A stretch of 64,000 nucleotides of DNA from Paenibacillus sp. TCA20. GTDB taxonomy: Bacteria; Bacillota; Bacilli; Paenibacillales; Paenibacillaceae. Made by a program: the position numbers and the translations under genes. Within the stretch, counting starts at the first letter, position 1. Each line of letters opens with the position of its first letter. Below, piece after piece: positions 34,861 through 42,975 of this stretch. The stretch covers positions 434,001 through 498,000 of the forward strand of contig NZ_BBIW01000001.1 of NCBI RefSeq assembly GCF_000732325.1, read 5' to 3'. The notes beneath the pieces are model-generated. The model ran no database searches and was not told the origin of the DNA. It was given only the letters and a program-made list of their open reading frames with translations.

Positions 34861-35952
34861 ATGATCATCAAATGGAACGGACAACAGCTCTTTCGAGCTG
34901 GCATCCTGCTGCTATTTTCCATCATGCTGTTTCGGCTGCATTTCACCGGAGAAATATTGAAATTCGTTAATCCAAAATATGAGCTGCTCAGTCTTAGCGC
35001 TGCTGTCCTATTTGCATGCCTGTTTCTGATTCAGCTCGGAAGAGGCTGGGATAAGGTAAGTCATGAGCATAACCATCATGAGCACGTTCATCACGAGCAC
35101 GTTCATCATGAGCGCGTTCATCACGAGCATGACCACCATGAGCACGTGCCTTCTATAAAAGAGCAAGGTAATTCAATGCAGCCGCATGCACCTCACCATT
35201 GCGCCGATGACCACTGTCATCACGATCATGGAGATGGCAAGCTCAATTATAAGAAACTCATCAGTTATGCCATCATTATCTTCCCGCTGACTGCAGGATT
35301 TCTTGTGCCTCCCCAGGTTCTGAATGCTTCCATCGCAGATAAGAAAGGCGGCTTGATGCTGTTAACCGGCTCACAGCAGAATTCGGCAATAACAGATACA
35401 ACGGAATCGACAGCATCAAATGAAGATTTCGCTCTGCATAACCATCATACAGGGCTTATTGAGCTCCCGGGATATGAAGAGGCTGTCACAGATGAACATG
35501 CAGAGGATGAAGCCGTAATGGAGAACACGGTATCAAGGGATGAGTTTAATCAGATCATGGTGGAATTGGAGGACAAACAATCCATCGTGATGGAGGAGCA
35601 TATTTTTGCTTCTTATTATGAACGTATTGCTAACACGCCGGATAAATATGCAGGCAGACCCATTCAGCTGTCCGGTTTTGTATTTCGGGATGAGGAGCTT
35701 TCAGACAACCAGCTCGTAATTTCGAGATTTTTAATTACCCATTGTATCGCAGATGCAGCCCTGATCGGATTTCTGGCTGAATTTCCGCAAGCAGCCCGGC
35801 TTGACGAGGATACATGGATTGAAGCGACCGGCGTCATCGATACGACGGTGCATAACGGAACTAGGCTGCCCATGATACGCATCACAGAATGGAAGGAATC
35901 CGCAGCCCCCGATCAGCCGTATGTCTATCCGCTGAGTGTAAGGATTTTGTGA
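34861..35952 (+). CDS. YcgQ-like (TIGR03943) membrane protein with His-rich repeat
   Basis: A 363-residue protein. Two membrane segments near the N-terminus (about residues 12-30 and 40-60) are followed by a loop with five copies of an x-H-H-E-H pentapeptide, and then HHCADDHCHHDHGDG. A third membrane segment (YAIIIFPLTAGFLVPPQVL) leads to the external C-terminal domain, with YAGRPIQLSGFVFRD and FLITHCIADAALIGF, characteristic of TIGR03943. It is the partner of the YcgR-like permease. The His clusters strongly suggest binding of zinc or another divalent metal. The ATG at 34861 has AAGGAGG 13 bases upstream. Confidence 0.82.
   Translation: MIIKWNGQQLFRAGILLLFSIMLFRLHFTGEILKFVNPKYELLSLSAAVLFACLFLIQLGRGWDKVSHEHNHHEHVHHEHVHHERVHHEHDHHEHVPSIKEQGNSMQPHAPHHCADDHCHHDHGDGKLNYKKLISYAIIIFPLTAGFLVPPQVLNASIADKKGGLMLLTGSQQNSAITDTTESTASNEDFALHNHHTGLIELPGYEEAVTDEHAEDEAVMENTVSRDEFNQIMVELEDKQSIVMEEHIFASYYERIANTPDKYAGRPIQLSGFVFRDEELSDNQLVISRFLITHCIADAALIGFLAEFPQAARLDEDTWIEATGVIDTTVHNGTRLPMIRITEWKESAAPDQPYVYPLSVRIL
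35071..35145 (+). repeat. 5 x 15-bp tandem repeat encoding x-H-H-E-H
   Basis: Five in-frame 15-base units begin at 35071, 35086, 35101, 35116 and 35131, with consensus GTTCATCAYGAGCAC. They encode NHHEH, VHHEH, VHHER, VHHEH and DHHEH. The copies differ at few bases, so unit number could change by recombination or slippage without loss of frame. Confidence 0.95.
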
Positions 35953-35971
35953 TTGATTTGGCTGAGTTCAG

Positions 35972-37483
35972 TTAGCTCGATATGTTTATTTTTATCTTGT
36001 TCAGATAGGTGACAAGCTGTTCCACATTTTGCACCGCTTGTGCAAAGCCAATATATCCGTCCGGCCGGACGAGAAATAGGGAACCCAGAGGAATGCCTGC
36101 TTTTTTAAAGGCTGAAGGGTCGTTGAACTCATATAATGGAATGGAACGGTCGTCAGCAGACAGGACCAATTCTGGATCTGCTTGACCATACACATGAAGC
36201 TGCCACTTCATGGATTGCAAAGGCTTATAATTATCTTCTGACATCTCTACCCATGGCAAACGGTCACCTGCCTGCAGATGGCCGGCTTTGCCTTCACTCA
36301 GCAGACTGTCCGGATAATGAATCCGCGTTTGGGACAGGATTTCAAATGCTTTTCTCCGGGCCGGCGGAAGATGGAACAGAACAGGTACAAAATACGGAAC
36401 AATCACCTCCATCGCTAATTTGGAGTTTATCCCCTTGCCCACCATAATCTGAAAAGCGCGGTCTGTCGTTGCTACAAGGGTCTTTGCAAATCCGATTCTT
36501 TCTGTTTCATAGGAATCCAGAATTTGCTCGTCTGCTTCTCCTTGAAGAACAGCGGCGAGCTTCCAGGCCAGGTTCATCGCATCCCCAATCCCTGTATTCA
36601 TTCCTTGTCCCCCTGCCGGGCTATGGACATGTCCTGCATCACCTGCAATAAAAATACGTCCTTTTCGGAAATGCTCGCTGACTCTGTGATGTACCTTGAA
36701 GGTAGAGAACCAGTTCACCTCTTGAATCTCTGCTTCCGTATTTGATGACGCATAGGGAGCAATGACATTAAAATCATCCGGGAGACCCTGCTCCAGTACC
36801 GCTTTCGGTATAATACCGATTAACCTGACATATCCGGTTGTGCGCACCGGTGCCGTAAGGCAGAATCCGTCATGGTTAAAGCTTATATGCAGACCCTGGA
36901 TCGGGACAGCGCTCTTCACATCCGCCACATAAAACATTTGTTCATAGGTTCCGCCGGCAAAGGAAAGCTCCAGTCCTTTACGGACTGCACTATGAGCACC
37001 GTCACAGCCACATATGTATTGAAAGATGGCCTCCTCGCACTCCCCTTGCTTCTCAAGAACCGCATGGACCACATCTCCCTCTTCTCTGAAAGATATTAGT
37101 TCCGTATTCCACTCCACACGGTCTCCTCGCTCCTTCAGCGCGCTTTCCAGAATGGCCTCATGCTCATCCTGAGGAAGGCTGAGTACATAAGGATAGGGAC
37201 TGATCCCAAGGCCAATATCCCCCATTTTCATGCTCGCTTTAAGCTCCCCGTCTTTACGAATCTGTAGTTCCTGGATGGGAATACCCCGCTGAGCCAATTC
37301 CTCCGCTAAACCAAGCTGCTGGTAATATTCCAGTGTTCGCGCATGAACGACAATCGCTCTAGAGGCTTCTCCCGTTCCACTGTTTTTGTCAACAATTCGA
37401 AACGGGATTCCCTGCTTCTGCAAGGCCAAGGCCATCACTAAACCTGTTGGACCGGCGCCGACGATCAACACTTGAGGATTCAT
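35972..37483 (-). CDS. FAD-dependent aromatic monooxygenase (PheA/TfdB type)
   Basis: A 503-residue flavoprotein hydroxylase. The N-terminal FAD motif is VLIVGAGPTGLVMALALQ, the DG motif is YICGCDGAHSAVRKGL, and the GD motif is FIAGDAGHVHSPAGGQGMNT. These define class A flavoprotein monooxygenases using NAD(P)H. A thioredoxin-like C-terminal domain (about residues 400-500) ends with LFLVRPDGYIGFAQ, as in the PheA/TfdB group. The substrate is probably an aromatic ring or a polyketide/antibiotic. AGGAGG lies before the ATG. It converges with the YcgQ-like gene, 19 bases away, and no pathway genes adjoin. Confidence 0.87.
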   Translation of the reverse strand: MNPQVLIVGAGPTGLVMALALQKQGIPFRIVDKNSGTGEASRAIVVHARTLEYYQQLGLAEELAQRGIPIQELQIRKDGELKASMKMGDIGLGISPYPYVLSLPQDEHEAILESALKERGDRVEWNTELISFREEGDVVHAVLEKQGECEEAIFQYICGCDGAHSAVRKGLELSFAGGTYEQMFYVADVKSAVPIQGLHISFNHDGFCLTAPVRTTGYVRLIGIIPKAVLEQGLPDDFNVIAPYASSNTEAEIQEVNWFSTFKVHHRVSEHFRKGRIFIAGDAGHVHSPAGGQGMNTGIGDAMNLAWKLAAVLQGEADEQILDSYETERIGFAKTLVATTDRAFQIMVGKGINSKLAMEVIVPYFVPVLFHLPPARRKAFEILSQTRIHYPDSLLSEGKAGHLQAGDRLPWVEMSEDNYKPLQSMKWQLHVYGQADPELVLSADDRSIPLYEFNDPSAFKKAGIPLGSLFLVRPDGYIGFAQAVQNVEQLVTYLNKIKINISS

Positions 37484-37740
37484 ATGTCTTATTCCTCCTG
37501 CACTTTATCCTGAATTGAGGGGAAAATGATTAATTGACAATGTCACACACATTATAATGATGAGTTTGCTTTATTTTAACCCTATGCCATCACTGCTAAG
37601 CAATATATATGTCCTTAATATTCCATTATGTACTGTCTGCGGCCAGGACTGATAGATTCGCGAATTTGCATAAGAGCAAAATAAAAACGCGCGCGTAGAA
37701 AACTAAAGGTACTCATTAGAGTGTCGAGTATTAAAACATA

Positions 37741-37769
37741 AAAAAACCCTTACTCCACGTAAGGGTTTA
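37741..37769 (-). terminator. intrinsic terminator after tRNA-Lys
   Basis: On the minus strand AAACCCTTAC pairs with GTAAGGGTTT, followed by a T-run. Confidence 0.85.
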
Positions 37770-37779
37770 GTCAGATATA

Positions 37780-37852
<73 letters not shown>

Positions 37853-37913
37853 GTAAGCTCATGCCGCTAAGGCAGTTGTTACATTCATGAATGTTAACAA
37901 CTCAGTAAAATCT

Positions 37914-37941
37914 ATTATAACAGATAATAAATAATAATCAA
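37914..37941 (-). promoter_or_regulatory. probable promoter of tRNA-Lys
   Basis: On the minus strand TTGATT, 16 bases, then perfect TATAAT, about 60 bases upstream of the tRNA. Confidence 0.55.
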
Positions 37942-37980
37942 GCATTTTTTATAAAATTCATTCCGAAGTTTGCGGGAATC

Positions 37981-38493
37981 CTAATTTTTCTTAAAAACCA
38001 ATTCTCCACGATTTGAAAATGCTTCTAGTGTATCCGCGTTTAAGTATGGCTCTTCTAGCATTTGGTACCATAAAGTGATCCCATCGCCAAATCGTATTAT
38101 TTTTGCAGGCTCACCATTAACCAGAATTCGGGTTATTTCTTCTTGATTTATTGAGCCAAAAACAATTCTGAATGGCTTATCGTTGGTATATTCCCAAACA
38201 TAAGATATCGGCAAATCTGGTTCCATTAATGTCGCGCTGCCGGAACTCCCTATAAGCTGCCATTCCCCAGAATTATACTCCACATAACTCGAATCTATAC
38301 CGTTATCATTTACATAAAAAGCGACCACTCCATCCCCTTTTACTTCATAATGTAACAGCCCTTCAACATTAATGTCTGCATCCCTAAGCACTGTATCAAG
38401 TTCTTCTTGGAGACTGATATGATCTGTATCGTCAGAACAACCAGAAAGAATCACCAGCATTAAACTAATAAGCAATAGAAATTGCGTTTTCAT
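37981..38493 (-). CDS. hypothetical lipoprotein
   Basis: A 170-residue protein with a lipoprotein signal peptide: basic start MKTQ, hydrophobic core LLLISLMLVI and lipobox LSGC. The mature part is acidic, with two predicted beta-rich halves (VVAFYVNDNGIDSSYVEYN and FRIVFGSINQEEITRILVNG). I recognise no family. ATG at 38493 is used because an in-frame start at 38526 would precede the AGAGGAG site and disrupt the signal peptide. It lies between tRNA-Lys and tRNA-Ala, a common place for recent gene insertion, but no repeats or integrase are seen. Confidence 0.75.
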   Translation of the reverse strand: MKTQFLLLISLMLVILSGCSDDTDHISLQEELDTVLRDADINVEGLLHYEVKGDGVVAFYVNDNGIDSSYVEYNSGEWQLIGSSGSATLMEPDLPISYVWEYTNDKPFRIVFGSINQEEITRILVNGEPAKIIRFGDGITLWYQMLEEPYLNADTLEAFSNRGELVFKKN

Positions 38494-38537
38494 TGTGATG
38501 TCATTCTCCTCTTTGGAAGGTACCATCAGATATAATG

Positions 38538-38561
38538 AAAAAAACCGCTAAATATAGCGGC
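38538..38561 (-). terminator. intrinsic terminator after tRNA-Ala
   Basis: On the minus strand CCGCTA pairs with TAGCGG and is followed by seven T. Confidence 0.8.
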
Positions 38562-38573
38562 TTTCTACGAGTA

Positions 38574-38646
38574 TGGAGCCTAGGGGGATCGAACCCCTGA
38601 CCTCATCGCTGCCAGCGATGCGCTCTCCCAGCTGAGCTAAGGCCCC
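38574..38646 (-). tRNA. tRNA-Ala(GGC)
   Basis: The 73-base gene has acceptor GGGGCCT / AGGCTCC (one G-T pair) with discriminator A, D-arm AGCTCAGCTGGGAGAGC, anticodon loop CTGGCAG (anticodon GGC) and T-loop TTCGATC. CCA is not encoded. A weak promoter (TTGTGT, 18 bases, TATAAC) lies at 38657-38686. Confidence 0.95.
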
Positions 38647-38752
38647 ATGATTTGAAGTTATAATTAATCACTCATCTTGTACACAAAAAGTAGTGTAACA
38701 TAACTCGGTATATTTAGGCAATATGTCACCCTACTTTTTATTTTCATCGTTA

Positions 38753-39085
38753 TCAATTTTCTCTTACATCCCAAGTAGGATTCCACACTACTTCCCACAA
38801 GTGACCATCCGGATCCATGAAGTGCCCGGAATAGCCTCCCCAGAACGTTTCATGTGCAGGATCACAGATCGTGGCCCCGGCCTGACGTGCCTGCTCCATT
38901 ATGGAATCCACCTCTTCGTTGCTTCCCACATTATGTCCAATCGTCATTTCAGTCGAACGAACTAGGAGGAGATAGCGGAACTTTAGCTTCAAAGGAAAGG
39001 TCCCTTCGGTCCCAAATCGCCAGCTTCATCCCACCTTGCAAATTCAAAAAAGGCAACCGCCCTGCTCCCCCCTACTTCTTCATAA
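38753..39085 (-). pseudogene. decayed VOC/glyoxalase-family gene
   Basis: The C-terminal half is open from about 38958 to the stop at 38753 and encodes the VOC end TIGHNVGSNEEVDSIMEQAR, FWGGYSGHF and DPDGHLWEVVWNP. Just upstream, in another frame, GGMKLAIWDRRDLSFEAKV continues the same family pattern, and before that AVAFFEF lies in a third frame. Joining these needs a frameshift near 38955 and another near 39040, and stops follow in each frame upstream. No intact N-terminus with a ribosome binding site is seen, although weak remains may reach about 39170. Intact relatives are metal-dependent dioxygenase or resistance-type proteins of about 130 residues. I consider it a broken gene rather than a 79-residue protein. 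Confidence 0.65.
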
Positions 39086-39230
39086 AGGACAATAAATCCT
39101 ATCTGATAAAAATACCGATGTGTTCAGACACACACGACATATTTTCAACTGAAACTCTAGGCACCAACCTATGCTAAGCTGAATAACCTAACTCGTGGAT
39201 TATAATATCGAAGCGGAGGAATGAATAGCA

Positions 39231-39956
39231 ATGGCAGTGTCTTACATGGATTTTACTTCCCCGGATGTACAATTTTTTGATGATGTCAATAAAAACCGGT
39301 TCTTTACCAAAGACAGTGGTAACTACATTAATGTTCTGGGCAGAACACAACTGAATACACTGGGAAATGCTTCCTTACTGGATATCACGCTCACCAGAGG
39401 AAATGTCGTTGAGCCTCATGTTCATCAAAATGCTTCTGAACTCGTCTACGTTGTTTCGGGAGAAGCGATTGTATCTTTTGTTAATCCTTTTACCAAAGAG
39501 GTTCTTAATTTTACGGCTGGACCTGGACAATCGGTATTAGTACCTCAAGGATGGATTCACTGGGAAGTCGCATCACAGGACAATACAAAAATCATTGCCA
39601 TTTTTGATGCCCCGGAACCGCTATTTATTGGAATATCTGATTTCCTGCGCCTGGCTCCAACGAACACGATTGCCCATACTTATTGTCTGGATGAGGCCAT
39701 GCTGAAACAAACTTTGGCTCCCATCAAGGATACGACCGTCATTGGCCCTCCTGCAGACTGCAACAAGTACCATCAGCCGCAAACGGGAGTTCAGGGTACT
39801 TCCTACAACAACCACATGATGGCTCCGCAAGGATATCAAGGTCATATGATACAAGGTGCTCAAAGTATGCAAGGTGCTCACGGTCATCAAGGCCAAATGA
39901 AAAAGGAAGGCTATTCCCGGCAAGTGATCGGGAATGGACAACATCAAAATTATTAA
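39231..39956 (+). CDS. single-domain cupin with Gln/Gly/His-rich tail
   Basis: A 241-residue protein. The cupin core (about residues 45-130) has motif 1 VVEPHVHQNASELVYVVSG, with metal-binding His and Glu, and motif 2 PGQSVLVPQGWIHWEV, like germins and oxalate-decarboxylase-type cupins. From about residue 175 the tail is low complexity, with repeated QG and MQGAHGH, and ends QHQNY. Such tails are seen in spore-coat and surface proteins; oxalate decarboxylase of B. subtilis is a coat-associated cupin, so a coat role is possible but inferred. There is no signal peptide. GGAGG lies 11 bases before the ATG. It is a single gene with its own terminator. Confidence 0.8.
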   Translation: MAVSYMDFTSPDVQFFDDVNKNRFFTKDSGNYINVLGRTQLNTLGNASLLDITLTRGNVVEPHVHQNASELVYVVSGEAIVSFVNPFTKEVLNFTAGPGQSVLVPQGWIHWEVASQDNTKIIAIFDAPEPLFIGISDFLRLAPTNTIAHTYCLDEAMLKQTLAPIKDTTVIGPPADCNKYHQPQTGVQGTSYNNHMMAPQGYQGHMIQGAQSMQGAHGHQGQMKKEGYSRQVIGNGQHQNY

Positions 39957-39972
39957 GAGGTAATTTAAAATA

Positions 39973-40018
39973 GAAGCCTTCGGAGCTCACAATCATGAGT
40001 CTGAAGGCTTTTACTTTT
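39973..40018 (+). terminator. intrinsic terminator after the cupin gene
   Basis: AAGCCTTC..GAGCTCA pairs imperfectly with TGAGTCTGAAGGCTT, followed by TTACTTTT. Confidence 0.75.
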
Positions 40019-40070
40019 ATCATGCTCGATTTTCACTTTACATTTTGACTGATTCATTAAAGCTTTACAT

Positions 40071-40538
40071 CTAGTCTTCGTTTACGCCCTTAGACAACAG
40101 CGTCTTCAATTCCTTCATAAACATGTTGATGTCTTTAAATTGTCTATAGACCGATGCAAAACGGACGTAAGCAACCTCATCCACAGGATATAGCTGTTCC
40201 ATGACGAGTTCTCCAATCTCCCGACTCTCCACTTCAGCAACCGCAGTATTACGAAGAGACTTCTCTACTTCTGATACGATGGAATCGAGCTGCTCCACGG
40301 AAACAGGTCTCTTCTCACAGGCACGAATCAATCCTCGCAGCAATTTCTCTCTGCTGAATTCCTCTCTGCTTCCATCCTTCTTAATTACGATCAAAGGTGT
40401 CTCTTCAATCGTTTCAAAGGTTGTAAATCTTCGATTACACTTCTCGCATTCTCTGCGTCGGCGTATGGATTTGTTCTCATTGGCTGGGCGAGAATCAAGT
40501 ACCTTGGTACCGCTATATGTACAGTACGGACACTTCAA
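40071..40538 (-). CDS. nrdR: transcriptional repressor NrdR
   Basis: A 155-residue regulator of ribonucleotide reductase genes. The zinc ribbon uses MKCPYC and [12 protein letters not shown], and the ATP-cone (about residues 48-135) has [19 protein letters not shown]. It senses ATP/dATP and represses nrd operons. The best start is the TTG at 40538, nine bases after AAGGAGG, giving MKCPYC as in other NrdR; a GTG at 40544 is too close to that site. It is divergent from a spore-protein gene. Promoters it would act on are not in the window. Confidence 0.95.
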   Translation of the reverse strand: MKCPYCTYSGTKVLDSRPANENKSIRRRRECEKCNRRFTTFETIEETPLIVIKKDGSREEFSREKLLRGLIRACEKRPVSVEQLDSIVSEVEKSLRNTAVAEVESREIGELVMEQLYPVDEVAYVRFASVYRQFKDINMFMKELKTLLSKGVNED

Positions 40539-40593
40539 GCTCACTCACCTCCTTAATTGTATATAGTTACCAATCATTTTTTTAAATAAAATG

Positions 40594-40623
40594 TTATGAA
40601 AATTCGAGTTGCGAGACATAATA
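40594..40623 (+). promoter_or_regulatory. possible sigma-G promoter of the spore-protein gene
   Basis: TTATG, 18 bases, then CATAATA fits the forespore sigma-G pattern (GHATR, 18, CATnnTA) with one mismatch, about 30 bases before the start codon. Such promoters drive alpha/beta-type spore proteins. Confidence 0.5.
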
Positions 40624-40653
40624 CTTTTACCAACCCGCAAGGAGGTGAAAGCA

Positions 40654-40872
40654 ATGGCACAAGGTAATAACTCCAACAACCTGGTAGTATCTAAAGCACA
40701 CGGAGCTCTCGAACAAATGAAGTACGAGGTTGCTCAAGAGCTTGGAATCAGCATCCCACAAGATGGTTACCAAGGTAACATGACATCTTATGAGAACGGT
40801 TCTATCGGTGGTTACATCACTAAACGTCTTGTAACAATCGGTGAACAACAACTGGCTGGACAATTTCACTAA
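40654..40872 (+). CDS. alpha/beta-type small acid-soluble spore protein
   Basis: A 72-residue DNA-coating protein of the forespore that protects spore DNA and is degraded by the GPR protease at germination. Seen: the GPR-cleavage region YEVAQELGIS and the conserved DNA-binding segment NGSIGGYITKRLV. The ATG at 40654 follows a perfect AAGGAGGTGA. It has its own terminator. It shows that the organism makes endospores. Confidence 0.95.
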   Translation: MAQGNNSNNLVVSKAHGALEQMKYEVAQELGISIPQDGYQGNMTSYENGSIGGYITKRLVTIGEQQLAGQFH

Positions 40873-40886
40873 TTAGATTTCATTAG

Positions 40887-40935
40887 AAGTATTGGGCTCG
40901 GCTTAATCAGATTAAGCCTGTCCAATGCTTCTTTT
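40887..40935. terminator. intrinsic terminator between convergent genes
   Basis: AGTATTGG..GGCTTAATC pairs with GATTAAGCC..CCAATGCT, followed by TCTTTT on the plus strand. Confidence 0.85.
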
Positions 40936-40952
40936 GCTATTCACACTGAATT

Positions 40953-41516
40953 CTAAAATTCCTTATAAATATCCTTGTATTGATTATAATAGTAAACGAC
41001 CCGCTGAACATAGTGTCTCGTCTCACCGATCGGAATTTCCCCAATAGTGTCCAGATGACCGTCCCATTTGCCTTCCTTGATCCAGCTTCCTACATTCCCT
41101 TGGCCTGCATTGTAGGCAGCAATTGCTGCTATGGGATTGCCTTCAAAATGGTCTGACAGATAATCCAGATACCAGGTTCCCATTTGAATGTTGGCATCAG
41201 GCTCATGCTTCAGTTCATCGAGTGTGACATTGTCCAGCCTTGCTGTTTCCAGGATCCAATTGGCCGTATCGGGCATGAGCTGCATTAAGCCGATTGCGCC
41301 TTTTTTGGACTCCCTGCTCAGCTTGTAGTTGGATTCTACTCGAATAATGGAGGCGACTAAAAACGGATCTACCTCATAATTCTCTGAATGGGTGCGAATT
41401 TGTTCTTTATAATGGATAGGATAAAACCATGACATCCAGTTCGTATTTAAAAATAACAAGAGTACAAAGGCAATGAAAAGAACGAGCAGGCTTCTTTTTT
41501 TGCGTAATAGCTTCAT
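40953..41516 (-). CDS. membrane-anchored lytic transglycosylase (SLT domain)
   Basis: A 187-residue protein: basic N-terminus, one membrane anchor (about residues 9-24), then an SLT domain. The catalytic Glu is in ASIIRVESNYKLSRESKKGA, followed by IGLMQLMPDTANW and IAAYNAGQGNVGSWI, the family's three hallmarks. It cleaves peptidoglycan strands outside the membrane. Its ATG overlaps the coaE stop codon by 4 bases (ATGA), so it is coupled to coaE and is the last gene of the polA-mutM-ytaF-coaE run. Confidence 0.92.
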   Translation of the reverse strand: MKLLRKKRSLLVLFIAFVLLLFLNTNWMSWFYPIHYKEQIRTHSENYEVDPFLVASIIRVESNYKLSRESKKGAIGLMQLMPDTANWILETARLDNVTLDELKHEPDANIQMGTWYLDYLSDHFEGNPIAAIAAYNAGQGNVGSWIKEGKWDGHLDTIGEIPIGETRHYVQRVVYYYNQYKDIYKEF

Positions 41517-42109
41517 GATAAGCCCTTGTCATGCCAAAACTTTAAGATTTGCGCCTTCGTTTCTTCCATCGTTCCGCTGTTGTCGATCACAATATCGGCC
41601 CTTCGCTTCTTCTCCTCGATATCCATTTGTGCATTTAATCGGCTAATAGCATCCGATTCGCTGATTCCATCCCGTTCCATCAGGCGCTTCAGCTGAATTT
41701 CGGCAGGGACATAGACCACCATCACCTGTTCAAATTGCTCTGACAATCCAGACTCATAGAGTAAGGGGATATCGGATACAACTAGCTTATCAGGCTGTTC
41801 CTGCTCAAACATCCGCATACGCTCCCGCATCTCTTGACGAATGGCAGGATGCGTGATGTCATTGAGCGCCTTCAATTCAGCAGAATTTCCAAATACGATT
41901 TCGCCCAGCTTCTTTCGATGCAGCGTTCCGTCTTCATTCAGAACAGCTTGTCCAAATCTTTCAATCACAGCAGCGAGCACGGGGTGCCCGGGAAGCATCA
42001 CTTCCCGGGCAATTTGATCGGCATCAATAAGAATGGCTCCGAGGCTCACAAGATACCTGGAGACGCTGCTCTTCCCCGTAGCAATCCCGCCTGTAAGTCC
42101 TATATTCAT
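41513..42109 (-). CDS. coaE: dephospho-CoA kinase
   Basis: A 198-residue P-loop kinase that catalyses the last step of coenzyme A synthesis. The Walker A motif is IGLTGGIATGKSSVSRYL, with LIDADQIAREV and VSDIPLLYESGLS as the other family motifs. GAGGTG lies before the ATG and the gene starts nine bases after ytaF. The order polA-mutM-ytaF-coaE is shared with B. subtilis. Confidence 0.96.
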   Translation of the reverse strand: MNIGLTGGIATGKSSVSRYLVSLGAILIDADQIAREVMLPGHPVLAAVIERFGQAVLNEDGTLHRKKLGEIVFGNSAELKALNDITHPAIRQEMRERMRMFEQEQPDKLVVSDIPLLYESGLSEQFEQVMVVYVPAEIQLKRLMERDGISESDAISRLNAQMDIEEKKRRADIVIDNSGTMEETKAQILKFWHDKGLS

Positions 42110-42118
42110 GTGTTCACC

Positions 42119-42826
42119 TCAAATCAGCTTCAATAGACCCATAATAATCAACATCACGGCTGGGAGAGCAGTGAATGAACGAATCCAGCTTGCACTTGCA
42201 AACCGAAATCCTGCTCTTAACCCTAACACAAGAAATGTACCGCTGAAAAGTGCGATCATCACAGATGTGAGCAGCGGAGGCAGTCCAAGCAAGGCTGCAC
42301 CAAGTCCTGCTCCAAATGCATCAAGTGACAGGGCAATACCTAACCACATCGCTTCATATCCCGAAATACTGCCAGAGTCGTCCATATCTGCAGCGGAAGG
42401 TTTCTTCAATATTTGAATGACGATGCCCCACTTCTGAATTTCCAGTAAAAACACCGTCTTCTTCGATTCCTTCATTATATGCTGCTCGTCTTCATCCCAT
42501 TCTTGCTCCTCTGTGACAGAAGCGCCATTCACAGTCTCCTCCTGCCCTGGCTGAGCAGATGCTCTCAGGGATTGAATAAGCGACCACGCACCCATGCCTA
42601 TAAGAATGATTGCTCCTATATATGAAGCAACATCAGGAGATACGAGGTGCGACAGCAGCACACCGAGCTGCATCGACAGTCCAATTACAAGGCCCGAGCA
42701 TACCGATATAATGACGATGGACAGCCAAGGTATTTTCATTTTTCGAAGACCATATGTAATACCTATACCAAATCCATCCAGGCTTAATGCAAAGGCGAGC
42801 ATTAGCAGAGTTAATAAATGAGGCAC
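42119..42826 (-). CDS. ytaF: sporulation membrane protein YtaF
   Basis: A 235-residue membrane protein related to the MntP manganese-exporter family. The duplicated motif ALSLDGFGIGITYGLRKMKI (N-terminal half) and ALSLDAFGAGLGAALLG (C-terminal half) is clear, each with the membrane-embedded Asp. Between the halves lies an acidic 60-residue loop. B. subtilis YtaF is annotated as sporulation-related. The start is GTG at 42826 after GGGGAGG. It lies between coaE (nine bases downstream) and mutM. Confidence 0.92.
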   Translation of the reverse strand: MPHLLTLLMLAFALSLDGFGIGITYGLRKMKIPWLSIVIISVCSGLVIGLSMQLGVLLSHLVSPDVASYIGAIILIGMGAWSLIQSLRASAQPGQEETVNGASVTEEQEWDEDEQHIMKESKKTVFLLEIQKWGIVIQILKKPSAADMDDSGSISGYEAMWLGIALSLDAFGAGLGAALLGLPPLLTSVMIALFSGTFLVLGLRAGFRFASASWIRSFTALPAVMLIIMGLLKLI

Positions 42827-42975
42827 CCTCCATTCCTCCCCGTCCGGCTCAAGTTACATCTACCCATTTTTCTAATTTAAAGGTAGCGAATGTTTGCCTT
42901 AACTGCGTTGCCCTAGCAGTATATGGGAACCTGGTCTAAAGGGTGCCTATTAATGCATTTGCTCTCTATGACATA

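Noticed and set aside
35071..35145. Short regular repeats as a possible CRISPR array
   Set aside because: The 15-base units are directly adjacent, in frame and coding; there are no spacers.
38753..38992. Intact 79-residue VOC protein
   Set aside because: VOC folds need about 120 residues; the missing first half is found upstream in other frames, and the first residues of this frame do not match the family.
42827..42975. Manganese (yybP-ykoY) riboswitch before ytaF
   Set aside because: The 150-base gap does not show the conserved riboswitch core that I could recognise.
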